A stretch of DNA of 7,819 bases from an uncultured bacterium (GCA_947311285.1 CAMZKS010000082.1:1-7819), one strand, 5' to 3'; shown: positions 1 to 6,617, counted from the stretch's first letter. A program made the numbers and translations. The notes: generated by a model not told the origin, from the sequence alone.

Positions 1-1810
1 CTACTTCGAAATATCCAGTCTTTCGATCAGTTGCTACGACAGCGCTCCATTCCTTTGCTAAATCCGGCCACGGTGATTCGCGCCAGCTAAACAACAAGCC
101 TAGATTTTTCTTAAGCCTTTGGCGCACCGGAATGGGTAAATTAATCTGCCGGTTCCATTTTTCATCATACATTTGTACCTCGGGTTTAGTTTCTACTGGA
201 ACCTTGTAAGCGGGATAAATAATTTCTTCTTTTTCGTTATTTAAAGCCTCCATCCAACCAGGCTTAGCGATAAAATAGGCAAGAAAATTTTGTTTTTTGT
301 TGGTTTCTTCGGCTTTGATAATTTGTTTAAACGCAGCCTCTTTTAACGCCACCTTTACGGCAGAGGATTGGCGGCCAGAGTTTCGGTTTATTTTATTTAG
401 CCCAATAATGTTAAGTGCGGTGCTATCCGTTTCCCCAGACTGGTCTGAGACCTCAAGTCGTAGCCGGTATTCCCCAGGATTCTCAATGTAGAAACCTTTA
501 GGGTTCTCTATTTCTGAAAACAATTCATCCTCTAAAAACCACTTATAACTTTTAATATCTTTTTTTCCGTTAAGGTCTGTCGAATCACTTCCGGTTACGT
601 TTAGCAAAAAAGGCGTGGTCGCGATTGTTTTTTTTGCTCCTTGTAGAGTTATAACCGCTTGTGGTGGTTGGTTTGAGCTTTCATTAATGTGTCCGGGAGA
701 GCCATTAAAATGACGAAACCAGTCAAGGGATGTACTTGTATCTGAGGCGCCAATGATTCGGGCTAAAGATTCATTCGGAATTAAGTTTTCAATGTTAATA
801 CAATTGCCCGACCAAACTTGAGCCGCAATGTACTTGTTGACGCGTTTGCTTTCGGTTTGGCTCAAATTTTTTTTCTGCCAACACACCGCGTCCGTAATTT
901 TTTCATTACTAGTGCCATGATTACTTATTACTTCAATCGTTCCAGACCCACCCGATAGGCCTTTTCTCTTATTCGTGTGAAAAACATTAGTAGCTATTTT
1001 ACCAATATCAGGCGTTCCAACTCTTAACACAATTAAATCATTCGGCTTTACCCAGAAGCTACTTTCAAAGTGCCACAGAGAGGTCCCGTTATGTTTAATT
1101 TCAGTGCCTTTTAAATTTATTTTATCAAGACCGGTCTCGATTTTTAACTCGATAAAGTCCATTTCATCATGATCTACTGAAACTTCATTAATTAAAATTT
1201 CATATAAATCGGTACTAGTGGCTGATTTAGGATTAGGGAGCCCTCTAGAGTGGGTGTAATTTAAATCAAGCGGAGCTCTGATGAGTTGCGGCACAAGCTG
1301 TTGTGTGTCGTCATTCCAAACTAGTATTTCACGTTCTTCGTAGTTTTTAGTGGATCGACTTAAAGTTTCAGGATAGTTCACTTCACTTAAGAGACTCCCA
1401 GTTTCATCTAACAACTGAATCACTCCACCTCCATTAGGCAGGCCAATTGGGCTGGGTAAAAAACTAAAGTAGGCTTCGTTTTCACTTATTTCGAATATCA
1501 AATTTTCACCGGTTAAACGGGCATTTTCACCGGCGTGTAAGTTTTCGATAAAATCTAAAAAACTTTTTGGAGGGTTTTTACCATTACTTATTTGCCAGCC
1601 ACTCATATCAACGAGCTCTGAACCAAAGACCTTGAACTCAAACCATTCGCCCTCAAGGGCTAGCGTGTGGGGCGCTATCTCGGTTATTTGTATGCTTTGT
1701 GCTAGAGATAAACTGGGTAATAGTAGGGAAAAAACAAGACATTTGTACATACTATTGGTGTAATCTTTATTTGTGAATTTTGTAAGTGACGAGGTTAATG
1801 AAAGCTTCAT
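1..1810 (-). CDS. Secreted lamin-tail-domain / PKD-domain protein, partial (3' end beyond window)
   Basis: Read from ATG at 1810, the minus strand stays open for 603 codons and runs off the window edge with no stop. Residues 21-37 form a signal peptide (core CLVFSLLLPSLSLA, likely cut before Q38), so the product is exported. Residues about 40-195 match a lamin-tail domain: ITEIAP opening, EGEWFEF, then DMSGWQISNG. Residues about 204-377 are a second one: EILINEVSV, DFIEL, and the closing LARI...DW...GSPGHIN pattern. Residues about 381-472 are PKD-like (DLNGKKDIKSYKW, then NPGEYRLRLEVSDQSG). The remaining 130 residues are basic, rich in Trp and unassigned. An AGGAG four bases before the ATG supports this start; an in-frame ATG at 1750 (MYKCLVF) would give a more compact signal peptide but has no ribosome site. 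Lamin-tail domains are known in bacterial surface proteins, sometimes fused to nucleases; no enzyme motif is visible here. Role beyond an adhesive or structural surface function is unknown. Confidence 0.88.
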   Translation of the reverse strand, partial: MKLSLTSSLTKFTNKDYTNSMYKCLVFSLLLPSLSLAQSIQITEIAPHTLALEGEWFEFKVFGSELVDMSGWQISNGKNPPKSFLDFIENLHAGENARLTGENLIFEISENEAYFSFLPSPIGLPNGGGVIQLLDETGSLLSEVNYPETLSRSTKNYEEREILVWNDDTQQLVPQLIRAPLDLNYTHSRGLPNPKSATSTDLYEILINEVSVDHDEMDFIELKIETGLDKINLKGTEIKHNGTSLWHFESSFWVKPNDLIVLRVGTPDIGKIATNVFHTNKRKGLSGGSGTIEVISNHGTSNEKITDAVCWQKKNLSQTESKRVNKYIAAQVWSGNCINIENLIPNESLARIIGASDTSTSLDWFRHFNGSPGHINESSNQPPQAVITLQGAKKTIATTPFLLNVTGSDSTDLNGKKDIKSYKWFLEDELFSEIENPKGFYIENPGEYRLRLEVSDQSGETDSTALNIIGLNKINRNSGRQSSAVKVALKEAAFKQIIKAEETNKKQNFLAYFIAKPGWMEALNNEKEEIIYPAYKVPVETKPEVQMYDEKWNRQINLPIPVRQRLKKNLGLLFSWRESPWPDLAKEWSAVVATDRKTGYFEV

Positions 1811-1869
1811 GTAACTCCTGGTTTCAAAAGTCTGCTCGCTATCTTTTTGGGGAGTATTAAAATAGAACG
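1811..1869. promoter_or_regulatory. Divergent spacer between lamin-tail gene and murJ-like gene
   Basis: This 59-base AT-rich spacer must drive both directions unless promoters lie inside the genes. On the plus strand, TAAAAT (1858-1863) lies six bases before the GTG start of the murJ-like gene; on the minus strand, TTTAAT (1861-1856) overlaps it. Neither has a recognisable -35 element at normal spacing, so both -10 calls are weak. GGGGAG at 1849-1854 is 15 bases from the GTG, too far for a normal ribosome site. Confidence 0.3.
1815..1819 (-). promoter_or_regulatory. Shine-Dalgarno site of the lamin-tail gene
   Basis: The minus strand reads CAGGAGTTACATG, an AGGAG four bases before the ATG at 1810. 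It is the only clear Shine-Dalgarno placed before a recognised gene in this window, and it decides for the 1810 start over the internal ATG at 1750. Confidence 0.7.
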
Positions 1870-3165
1870 GTGAAAAAACTATTACTTCGTGGTGGCGTTA
1901 TATTAGGCATTTCGGCATTGGCCTCGAAACTTTTGGGGCTGTGGCGTGATCGTCTGGTGGTGTCGGTATTTCCGCCAGAGAGTGCGGATTTAGTATACGC
2001 GGCCTTTAGAATCCCTGATTTTTTCTTTTACCTTTTGGTCGGAGCCACCGTATCGGTCATTTTTCTGCCACGTTTGGTCGGGCTCACACAGCAAGAAAAA
2101 ATAGAATATATGAGTTCCTTTTTATGGGGAGTCTTAATCTTCTTTGGGGGACTGAGTGTATTTGGATTTTTTGGCGTCACTTACTTAGTGCCTTATTTTG
2201 CTTCTGGTTTTGAGATCGAACTGCAACAACGCGTCGCCTCATTGGCCCAGCTGCTGTTTGGTTCAGTGTTTTTACTTTCACTTTCAAGTGTTTTTGCGGC
2301 ATCATTGCAGGCACAACAACGCTTTCTTTCTATTGCCTTAGCGCCGCTGTTTTACATGGGGGCTATTACGTTAAGTCTTTTTATCTATCAAGACGCCTTC
2401 GGAGTAAAGATCGTGGGCTATGGAGCCATTATCGGTGCGCTGGTGCATTTATTAATTACGGCTGGTACTTATTTTGCAAGTGGACAAAAGCTGATGTTTG
2501 TATGGCAAAAACCACTAGGTGCTTGGCGTAATTTTTGGCCAGATTTTGGCCGTCGAGTTTTCAATAACATGGGTTTTCAAATAAATCAAACGGTCGACAT
2601 TATTATCGCCTCGTTTTTAGTACTTGGCACCGTCACATCTTTTACGTTAGGCACCAACTTAGGACATTTTTTGCTTTCGATTGTGGGTTTGTCTGTTGCG
2701 AACTCGGCTTTTCCAAAACTCTCTAATGCGAAGCATGATTACCCAGCCCAACGAGTAATTTTAAAACACGCTTTTAAATGGATTTTGGCGATCTGTGTGC
2801 CAGCGTCAATCGTGTGTGCGGTGTTTTCTGCCACTATACTGCAAATACTCTTTAATTTAGAGGGTGAACGCCTAATGATGACTCAAACGGTCTTTTTTTG
2901 GACGGTAATTAGTTTGCCTCTAGCTTGCACGTTGCCCGTTTTGGCCAGAGTGTTCTTAGCCAACGACGACACCACGAGTCCTCTTTATGCCACCTTCACC
3001 TCTTTATTTGTGGCTACCAGCACCGCTGCGTACTTGTCACTGGTGTATTTGCCAGCAGATCAGGCCATTTTGGGACTCGCAATTGGTAATTTTATCGCCA
3101 ATTCTCTCGGTTTTATTTTATTTATGGGTTTAATCTGGCTGAAATACGAAAGACATCATGTTTAA
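1870..3165 (+). CDS. murJ: MurJ/MviN-family lipid II flippase, short form
   Basis: This is an integral membrane protein of the MOP superfamily, expected to flip the peptidoglycan precursor lipid II across the inner membrane. Family signatures are ASKLLGLWRDRLV (residues 18-30), AFRIPDFFFYLL (45-56) and QINQTVDIIIASFL (238-251), followed by GLSVANSAFPKLS (273-285). I count about 12 hydrophobic segments over 431 residues; E. coli MurJ has 14 helices and roughly 510 residues, so the last two helices appear absent. Aligning by eye, the arginines needed in E. coli MurJ near positions 18, 24, 52 and 270 correspond to K20, R26, F53 and N263, so only one is kept as Arg and one as Lys. The start is GTG at 1870; a stop at 1858-1860 in the same frame excludes anything longer. 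It overlaps the downstream pseudouridine synthase gene by 8 bases, indicating an operon. The family is secure; lipid II as substrate is inferred and could differ for this divergent form. Confidence 0.88.
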   Translation: MKKLLLRGGVILGISALASKLLGLWRDRLVVSVFPPESADLVYAAFRIPDFFFYLLVGATVSVIFLPRLVGLTQQEKIEYMSSFLWGVLIFFGGLSVFGFFGVTYLVPYFASGFEIELQQRVASLAQLLFGSVFLLSLSSVFAASLQAQQRFLSIALAPLFYMGAITLSLFIYQDAFGVKIVGYGAIIGALVHLLITAGTYFASGQKLMFVWQKPLGAWRNFWPDFGRRVFNNMGFQINQTVDIIIASFLVLGTVTSFTLGTNLGHFLLSIVGLSVANSAFPKLSNAKHDYPAQRVILKHAFKWILAICVPASIVCAVFSATILQILFNLEGERLMMTQTVFFWTVISLPLACTLPVLARVFLANDDTTSPLYATFTSLFVATSTAAYLSLVYLPADQAILGLAIGNFIANSLGFILFMGLIWLKYERHHV

Positions 3166-4063
3166 AGACACCTTTACCGTTCTCGAAGCCGAAGCTGGAC
3201 AGCGTGTTGATGCGCTTTGTTCTAAGAAGTATCCACACATATCTCGTTCTCGCTGGACGAAGCACGCGCAATTTTTATGTAACGAAATGGAGAAGGCGGC
3301 CAAAACTAAGGTTAAGGCGGGTGATGAATGGGAAGTGACTTGTGCCGAAGAATCAAATGTTGACCATTTGGAGCCTTGGGATTACCCACTTGAAATATTA
3401 AAAGAAACCGACAGTTATTTAGTAATTAACAAACCGTACGGTATTTCCGTACACCCTTCTAGTTCTGAAAACACGAACGAAACAGTAGTGAATGCGCTGG
3501 TGCATCACTTAGGATCTAATTTAGCCGAAAATTATGATCAAATTGAAGGACGAAAAGTGGCTCGACCAGGGCTCGTTCACCGTTTAGATAAAACTACATC
3601 AGGTGTGTTGTTGATTGCCAAAACAAATAAAGCACATCGATTTTTTCAAGACCACTGGAGTGAGTTTGAAAAAACTTATTACGGTTTAGTACAAGGAGGT
3701 CCACCGGATACGGGGTTAATAGAATCAGGTATTAAACGAGATCCTTACAATCGTAAAAAAATGAGAGCGACACAAGAATCAGATAAATGGTCTGTGACCG
3801 AGTTTGAAACCATTTCAACCAGACCTGGAAACGATGTGACCGATAGTGAGTCCCTTTTGAAAATTAAAATTAAAACAGGCCGAACGCATCAAATTAGAGT
3901 GCACTTAAGCTCCATTGGTTTTCCGATTATTGGAGATGTTTTATACGCTGGGCCAGAAGCAAAACGAATTATGCTGCACGCCACCAGCTTAAAATTCAAA
4001 GACCCGGACACGGGAGAAGACGTGTTTGTTGAAAAAGAACGACCGTTTGCGGTTGCGAAGTAA
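3158..4063 (+). CDS. RluA-family RNA pseudouridine synthase
   Basis: This enzyme isomerises specific uridines in 23S rRNA or tRNA to pseudouridine. Residues 1 to about 65 form an S4-like RNA-binding region (AGQRVDAL, SRSRW, KVKAGDEWEV). The catalytic domain follows: NKPYGISVHP (91-100), then GLVHRLDKTTSG (138-149) with the predicted catalytic aspartate D144, TYYGLVQGG, and the late TGRTHQIRVHL motif leading into GFPIIGDVLYAG. At 301 residues it has the normal length for RluA/RluC/RluD proteins. An S4 domain argues for an RluD- or RluC-like enzyme rather than RluA proper, but the target uridine cannot be read from sequence, so no symbol is given. The start ATG overlaps the 3' end of the murJ-like gene (ATGTTTAA is shared), so translational coupling is likely; the only upstream purine stretch is a weak GAAAGA. 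It ends at a convergent junction with alaS. Confidence 0.93.
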   Translation: MFKDTFTVLEAEAGQRVDALCSKKYPHISRSRWTKHAQFLCNEMEKAAKTKVKAGDEWEVTCAEESNVDHLEPWDYPLEILKETDSYLVINKPYGISVHPSSSENTNETVVNALVHHLGSNLAENYDQIEGRKVARPGLVHRLDKTTSGVLLIAKTNKAHRFFQDHWSEFEKTYYGLVQGGPPDTGLIESGIKRDPYNRKKMRATQESDKWSVTEFETISTRPGNDVTDSESLLKIKIKTGRTHQIRVHLSSIGFPIIGDVLYAGPEAKRIMLHATSLKFKDPDTGEDVFVEKERPFAVAK

Positions 4064-4071
4064 TTAAAAAA

Positions 4072-4083
4072 TTGTCATTGCGA
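4072..4083 (+). repeat. Possible dispersed-repeat fragment (TTGTCATTGCGA)
   Basis: TTGTCATTGCGA begins nine bases after the stop of the pseudouridine synthase gene and is followed by AACCAGTAAAGCGAGACC. The GTCATTGCGA core is familiar from intergenic palindromic repeats scattered through many bacterial genomes. Here its usual complementary arm (TGGCAATC-like) is missing, so it looks like a fragment or a chance match. Only one copy is present in this window. Confidence 0.4.
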
Positions 4084-4094
4084 ACCAGTAAAGC

Positions 4095-4124
4095 GAGACC
4101 GGTCTCTTTAAAAAGACCGGTCTC
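4095..4124. terminator. Inverted repeat, probable two-way terminator between convergent genes
   Basis: GAGACCGGTCT (4095-4105) pairs perfectly with AGACCGGTCTC (4114-4124), giving an 11-base stem with loop CTTTAAAA. It sits in the 75-base gap between two converging genes, the expected place for a shared terminator. The plus-strand exit reads ATGATTTTCTC, an imperfect T-run, and the minus-strand exit reads GCTTTACTGG, weaker still. Each arm is itself a palindrome: GAGACCGGTCTC (12 bases) and AGACCGGTCT (10 bases). Confidence 0.6.
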
Positions 4125-4138
4125 ATGATTTTCTCTTC

Positions 4139-5959
4139 TTAACCTTTAACAATCACCGCTTTAATCCGTCTAACGCCTCGACCAGAAGATTGTTCTTTCT
4201 TAATTTTAAACGTGCCGCCTAGTTCGGAGGTGTTTTTTACGTGTGGTCCACCACATAGTTCTCGTGTCCATACTTTGCCGGTATCATCTTTAAAGGTGAA
4301 TACTTTAACAATGTCTGGATACCGTTCCCAAAAACTCGCTTCAATGGTTTCGTCTTGTTCCGCGTCCGCTTTAGGAACTTCTTCGTAAACTTGCTCGGCA
4401 TTAGCCGCAATCGCGTCATTAACATAGGCTTCTACTGCCTCTTTTTGTTCTGGTGTCATGGCTTCACCATGCGTGAAATCAAATCGCAGTCGTTCGGCGG
4501 TAATATTTGAGCCCGCTTGGTGTACATGCGTTCCTAAAACTTCGCGTAATCCGGCTAATAGCAAATGCGTGGCTGTATGCAGCCCTGTTTCTTCTTCAAT
4601 GTTCTCTCGGCTCATCCCGCCTTTAAATTTACCTTCAGCTCCAGCTTTTGATAAGGCCTGATGCGCTTTTTCGGCTTCTTTAAAACCATTTGTATCTACT
4701 TTTAAATCTTTCTCTGCGGCAAGCTCTTCGGTCATCTCAATCGGGAAACCGTAGGTTTGGTATAAATCGAAAGCGACTTCACCGCTTATGGTTCCACTCA
4801 CATCAGTGGCAACTTTTTGAAATTGTTTTTCTCCTTTTTCAAGCGTGGTTCTAAATTGTGATTCCTCTCGGGTCAACTCTTCTAAAATGAAGGTTTTATT
4901 TTTGGTAAGTTCTGGGTAAGCCCCACTTAGTTTGGTGATGGCTGCTTCTGCAATGGTGTGGCAAAAATCGCTTTGCACCCCTAATTTGCGACCATGTCGA
5001 ACGGCTCGACGGATCAGTCGTCGTAAAATATAGCCTTGATCAACATTTGATGGTGTCACGCCGTCGCCTAAAATAACCGTCGCACTTCGTAAATGATCGG
5101 CCACAATTCGAGCCGAATTATGCGCGTCGGTTTCGCCTACGGGGTTCTCAACGATGCCGTTAAATCCACTCACGCTAGCAATAGCTGCTAGAATTTCTGT
5201 AAAAGCATCAGTTTCATATACCGAAGTCTTGCCGTTTAATACCGCTACCGTTCGTTCGAGTCCCATTCCTGTATCAACATTTTGAGCCGGCAGGTCTTCT
5301 AAGTTACCGTCCGGGAGTTTGTTAAACTGCATAAATACGTCATTCCAAATCTCAACCCAGCGCGGGTCTTCCCAGGTTTCTTGGTACGGTTTGTCTAGTT
5401 CTGGATCGTTCGCGTCGCCCGTCCAATAAAACATTTCACTATCGGGGCCACAAGGGCCGGTTTCACCTTTTGCCCACCAATTTTCAGCAGCATTTAGATA
5501 AGCAATTTTTGCAGCCGGCATACCGCTTTTTTTCCAAATATCAGCGGCTTCCTCGTCTCGGGGGGCATTGTCGTCACCTTCAAACACACTCACCGCTAAT
5601 CTTTTAAGGGGAAGCTGTAATTCTTTGGTTAAAAATTCGAAGCTCCAGGCAATTTGGTCCTCTTTAAAAAAGTCACCCAAGCTCCAATTACCCAGCATCT
5701 CAAAAAAGGTTAAATGCGTCGCATCGCCCACTTCTTCAATATCGCCCGTTCGTACGGCTTTTTGGCTATTAGCGAGTCGCGTGCCTAGGGGGTGTGACTC
5801 ACCCATTAAAAAAGGCACTAATGGGTGCATTCCTGAATTAATAAATAACGCCGTTGGGTCATTTTCAGGAACCACACCGGCGGAAGGGATAATGGCATGG
5901 CCTTTAGATTTAAAGAATTCTAACCATTTTGTACGGAGATTGTCAGTTGTGTATTGCAT
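4139..5959 (-). CDS. alaS: Alanine--tRNA ligase, short form lacking the C-Ala domain
   Basis: This cytosolic class II synthetase attaches alanine to tRNA-Ala and hydrolyses mischarged Ser- or Gly-tRNA-Ala. The N-terminal catalytic core shows NLRTKWLEFFKSKGH (7-21), DPTALFINSGM (34-44), class II motif 2 in HLTFFEMLGNWSLGDFFK (82-99) and motif 3 in NVDTGMGLERTVAV (227-240). The tRNA-recognition region includes GYILRRLIRRAVRHG (309-323). The editing domain carries the zinc ligands H461 and H465 (HTATH) and C569 and H573 (CGGPH); most bacterial enzymes have CGGTH. The chain ends at RGVRRIKAV, right after editing, so the C-terminal C-Ala dimerisation domain (E. coli enzyme about 875 residues) is absent, as is common in Patescibacteria. 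The loop before motif 2 is also short (RTGDIEEVGDATHL). ATG at 5959 fits the family N-terminus, but no Shine-Dalgarno precedes it; the leader instead reads CCTCCTT. It lies 57 bases behind jag on the same strand, with a hairpin between them. Confidence 0.96.
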   Translation of the reverse strand: MQYTTDNLRTKWLEFFKSKGHAIIPSAGVVPENDPTALFINSGMHPLVPFLMGESHPLGTRLANSQKAVRTGDIEEVGDATHLTFFEMLGNWSLGDFFKEDQIAWSFEFLTKELQLPLKRLAVSVFEGDDNAPRDEEAADIWKKSGMPAAKIAYLNAAENWWAKGETGPCGPDSEMFYWTGDANDPELDKPYQETWEDPRWVEIWNDVFMQFNKLPDGNLEDLPAQNVDTGMGLERTVAVLNGKTSVYETDAFTEILAAIASVSGFNGIVENPVGETDAHNSARIVADHLRSATVILGDGVTPSNVDQGYILRRLIRRAVRHGRKLGVQSDFCHTIAEAAITKLSGAYPELTKNKTFILEELTREESQFRTTLEKGEKQFQKVATDVSGTISGEVAFDLYQTYGFPIEMTEELAAEKDLKVDTNGFKEAEKAHQALSKAGAEGKFKGGMSRENIEEETGLHTATHLLLAGLREVLGTHVHQAGSNITAERLRFDFTHGEAMTPEQKEAVEAYVNDAIAANAEQVYEEVPKADAEQDETIEASFWERYPDIVKVFTFKDDTGKVWTRELCGGPHVKNTSELGGTFKIKKEQSSGRGVRRIKAVIVKG

Positions 5960-5987
5960 GTTAATAAGGAGGATTTATGAAAAATGG

Positions 5988-6007
5988 ATCCCCGCCTACG
6001 CGGGGAT
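5988..6007. repeat. GC-rich hairpin repeat; possible jag terminator
   Basis: ATCCCCGC (5988-5995), loop CTAC, GCGGGGAT (6000-6007) form a perfect 8-base stem in the jag-alaS gap. With its flanks (TGGATCCCCGC...GCGGGGATGA) it matches a hairpin repeat type scattered through the intergenic DNA of many bacteria, whose spurious translations read like WIPAYAGM; exactly that peptide appears in one plus-strand frame here. On the minus strand the stem is followed by CCATTTTTCAT, so it could also work as a rho-independent terminator behind jag, partly separating alaS expression from it. Confidence 0.7.
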
Positions 6008-6016
6008 GAGCTCAGG

Positions 6017-6496
6017 CTAGCCGCTCGGAAACTCGCGGGGCTTCACTCTCTTGTAAAAAACTCGAATTGCTCGGGCTCGCCCTTCGCCAACGGAATCAGA
6101 AGAAAGTTCTGGGAAGTTATTTAACACCCACATATGCACCACTCGTCGGAAGTAAGGAGGCATTGGGGGTAGTTTTATTTCACCTAAATTTCGTTCTTTC
6201 ATCATCTCAATAAATTTACTCGCTTTGGCGATTACTCGGTCTTCTTGGTCTTTTCGGTAATGGTCAACATCGACACACACAAATAAATTTTCATTGTTTT
6301 GAGAGTACAATACATTCTTGAGAATAGTTTGAATGGCGCTTAATGTTTCGCCGTTCTTGCCAATCAGTCTGGCAGGATTCGAACATTCAATATTTGCCCG
6401 GTATTGTCCATGCTCTTCTGAAATGGTAACACAGTCATAGTCTGCTCCAAATTTATCTAAAAGGAGCTTCAACGCTTTTTGCAATATAGTTTCCAT
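6017..6496 (-). CDS. jag: KH-R3H RNA-binding protein Jag/KhpB
   Basis: This small RNA-binding protein belongs to the SpoIIIJ-associated family (Jag/KhpB/EloR), which in Firmicutes binds many transcripts and affects cell elongation and division. Residues about 20-80 form a type II KH domain with GKNG at 46-49 (LIGKNGETLSAIQ). Residues about 95-152 form the R3H domain: PPMPPYFRRVVH holds the defining R117-xxx-H121, and DSVGEGRARAIRV is the matching second half. At 159 residues it lacks the N-terminal Jag-N domain of Bacillus and Streptococcus homologues, which is usual for short forms. Jag is often next to yidC, rnpA and rpmH; here it is instead first in a minus-strand pair with alaS. It has a near-consensus promoter about 35 bases upstream but no visible Shine-Dalgarno before the ATG. 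Stop is TAG. Confidence 0.93.
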   Translation of the reverse strand: METILQKALKLLLDKFGADYDCVTISEEHGQYRANIECSNPARLIGKNGETLSAIQTILKNVLYSQNNENLFVCVDVDHYRKDQEDRVIAKASKFIEMMKERNLGEIKLPPMPPYFRRVVHMWVLNNFPELSSDSVGEGRARAIRVFYKRVKPREFPSG

Positions 6497-6530
6497 GTGG
6501 GTTCAAAGACGTAAATAGGGTTCAGAATAT

Positions 6531-6559
6531 ATTTTAGAGCCTGATATTGAAAGTGTCAA
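6531..6559 (-). promoter_or_regulatory. Sigma-70-type promoter for jag
   Basis: On the minus strand, a perfect -35 TTGACA (6559-6554), a 17-base spacer and a -10 TAAAAT (6536-6531, five of six consensus bases) form the best promoter in the window. Transcription would start near 6524, giving a leader of about 28 bases before the jag ATG at 6496. Confidence 0.75.
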
Positions 6560-6588
6560 AAAAACGGTAACCTCTAAAGGCTAATTGT

Positions 6589-6617
6589 TTGGGGTTCGGC
6601 TTAAATAACTTTATGAT
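6589..6617 (+). promoter_or_regulatory. Probable promoter for the M24 peptidase gene
   Basis: TTGGGG (6589-6594), a 17-base spacer and TATGAT (6612-6617, five of six consensus bases) precede the peptidase ATG at 6625 by only seven bases. The start point would then fall at or next to the ATG, implying a leaderless message, which agrees with the absence of a Shine-Dalgarno. The -35 element is weak. Confidence 0.5.

Noticed and set aside
297..491. Plus-strand 64-codon frame
   Set aside because: It lies antisense within the lamin-tail/PKD gene, whose frame has clear domain motifs; no ribosome site and no recognisable product.
1128..1138. Third copy of AGACCGGTCTC inside the lamin-tail gene
   Set aside because: It matches the arms at 4095-4124 but lies within coding sequence (IETGLDK region) with no flanking similarity; likely chance.
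1502..1532. Direct repeat ATTTTCACCGG, two copies
   Set aside because: It encodes two similar GEN turns within the lamin-tail protein; too short and in coding context to call a repeat element.
4237..4425. Minus-strand 62-codon frame
   Set aside because: It is an alternative frame inside the alaS editing domain; the sequence is low in any protein-like pattern.
4458..4661. Plus-strand 67-codon frame
   Set aside because: Antisense to the alaS editing region and without supporting signals.
5568..6020. Plus-strand 150-codon frame
   Set aside because: Mostly antisense to the alaS catalytic core; its tail WIPAYAGM is the known spurious translation of the hairpin repeat.
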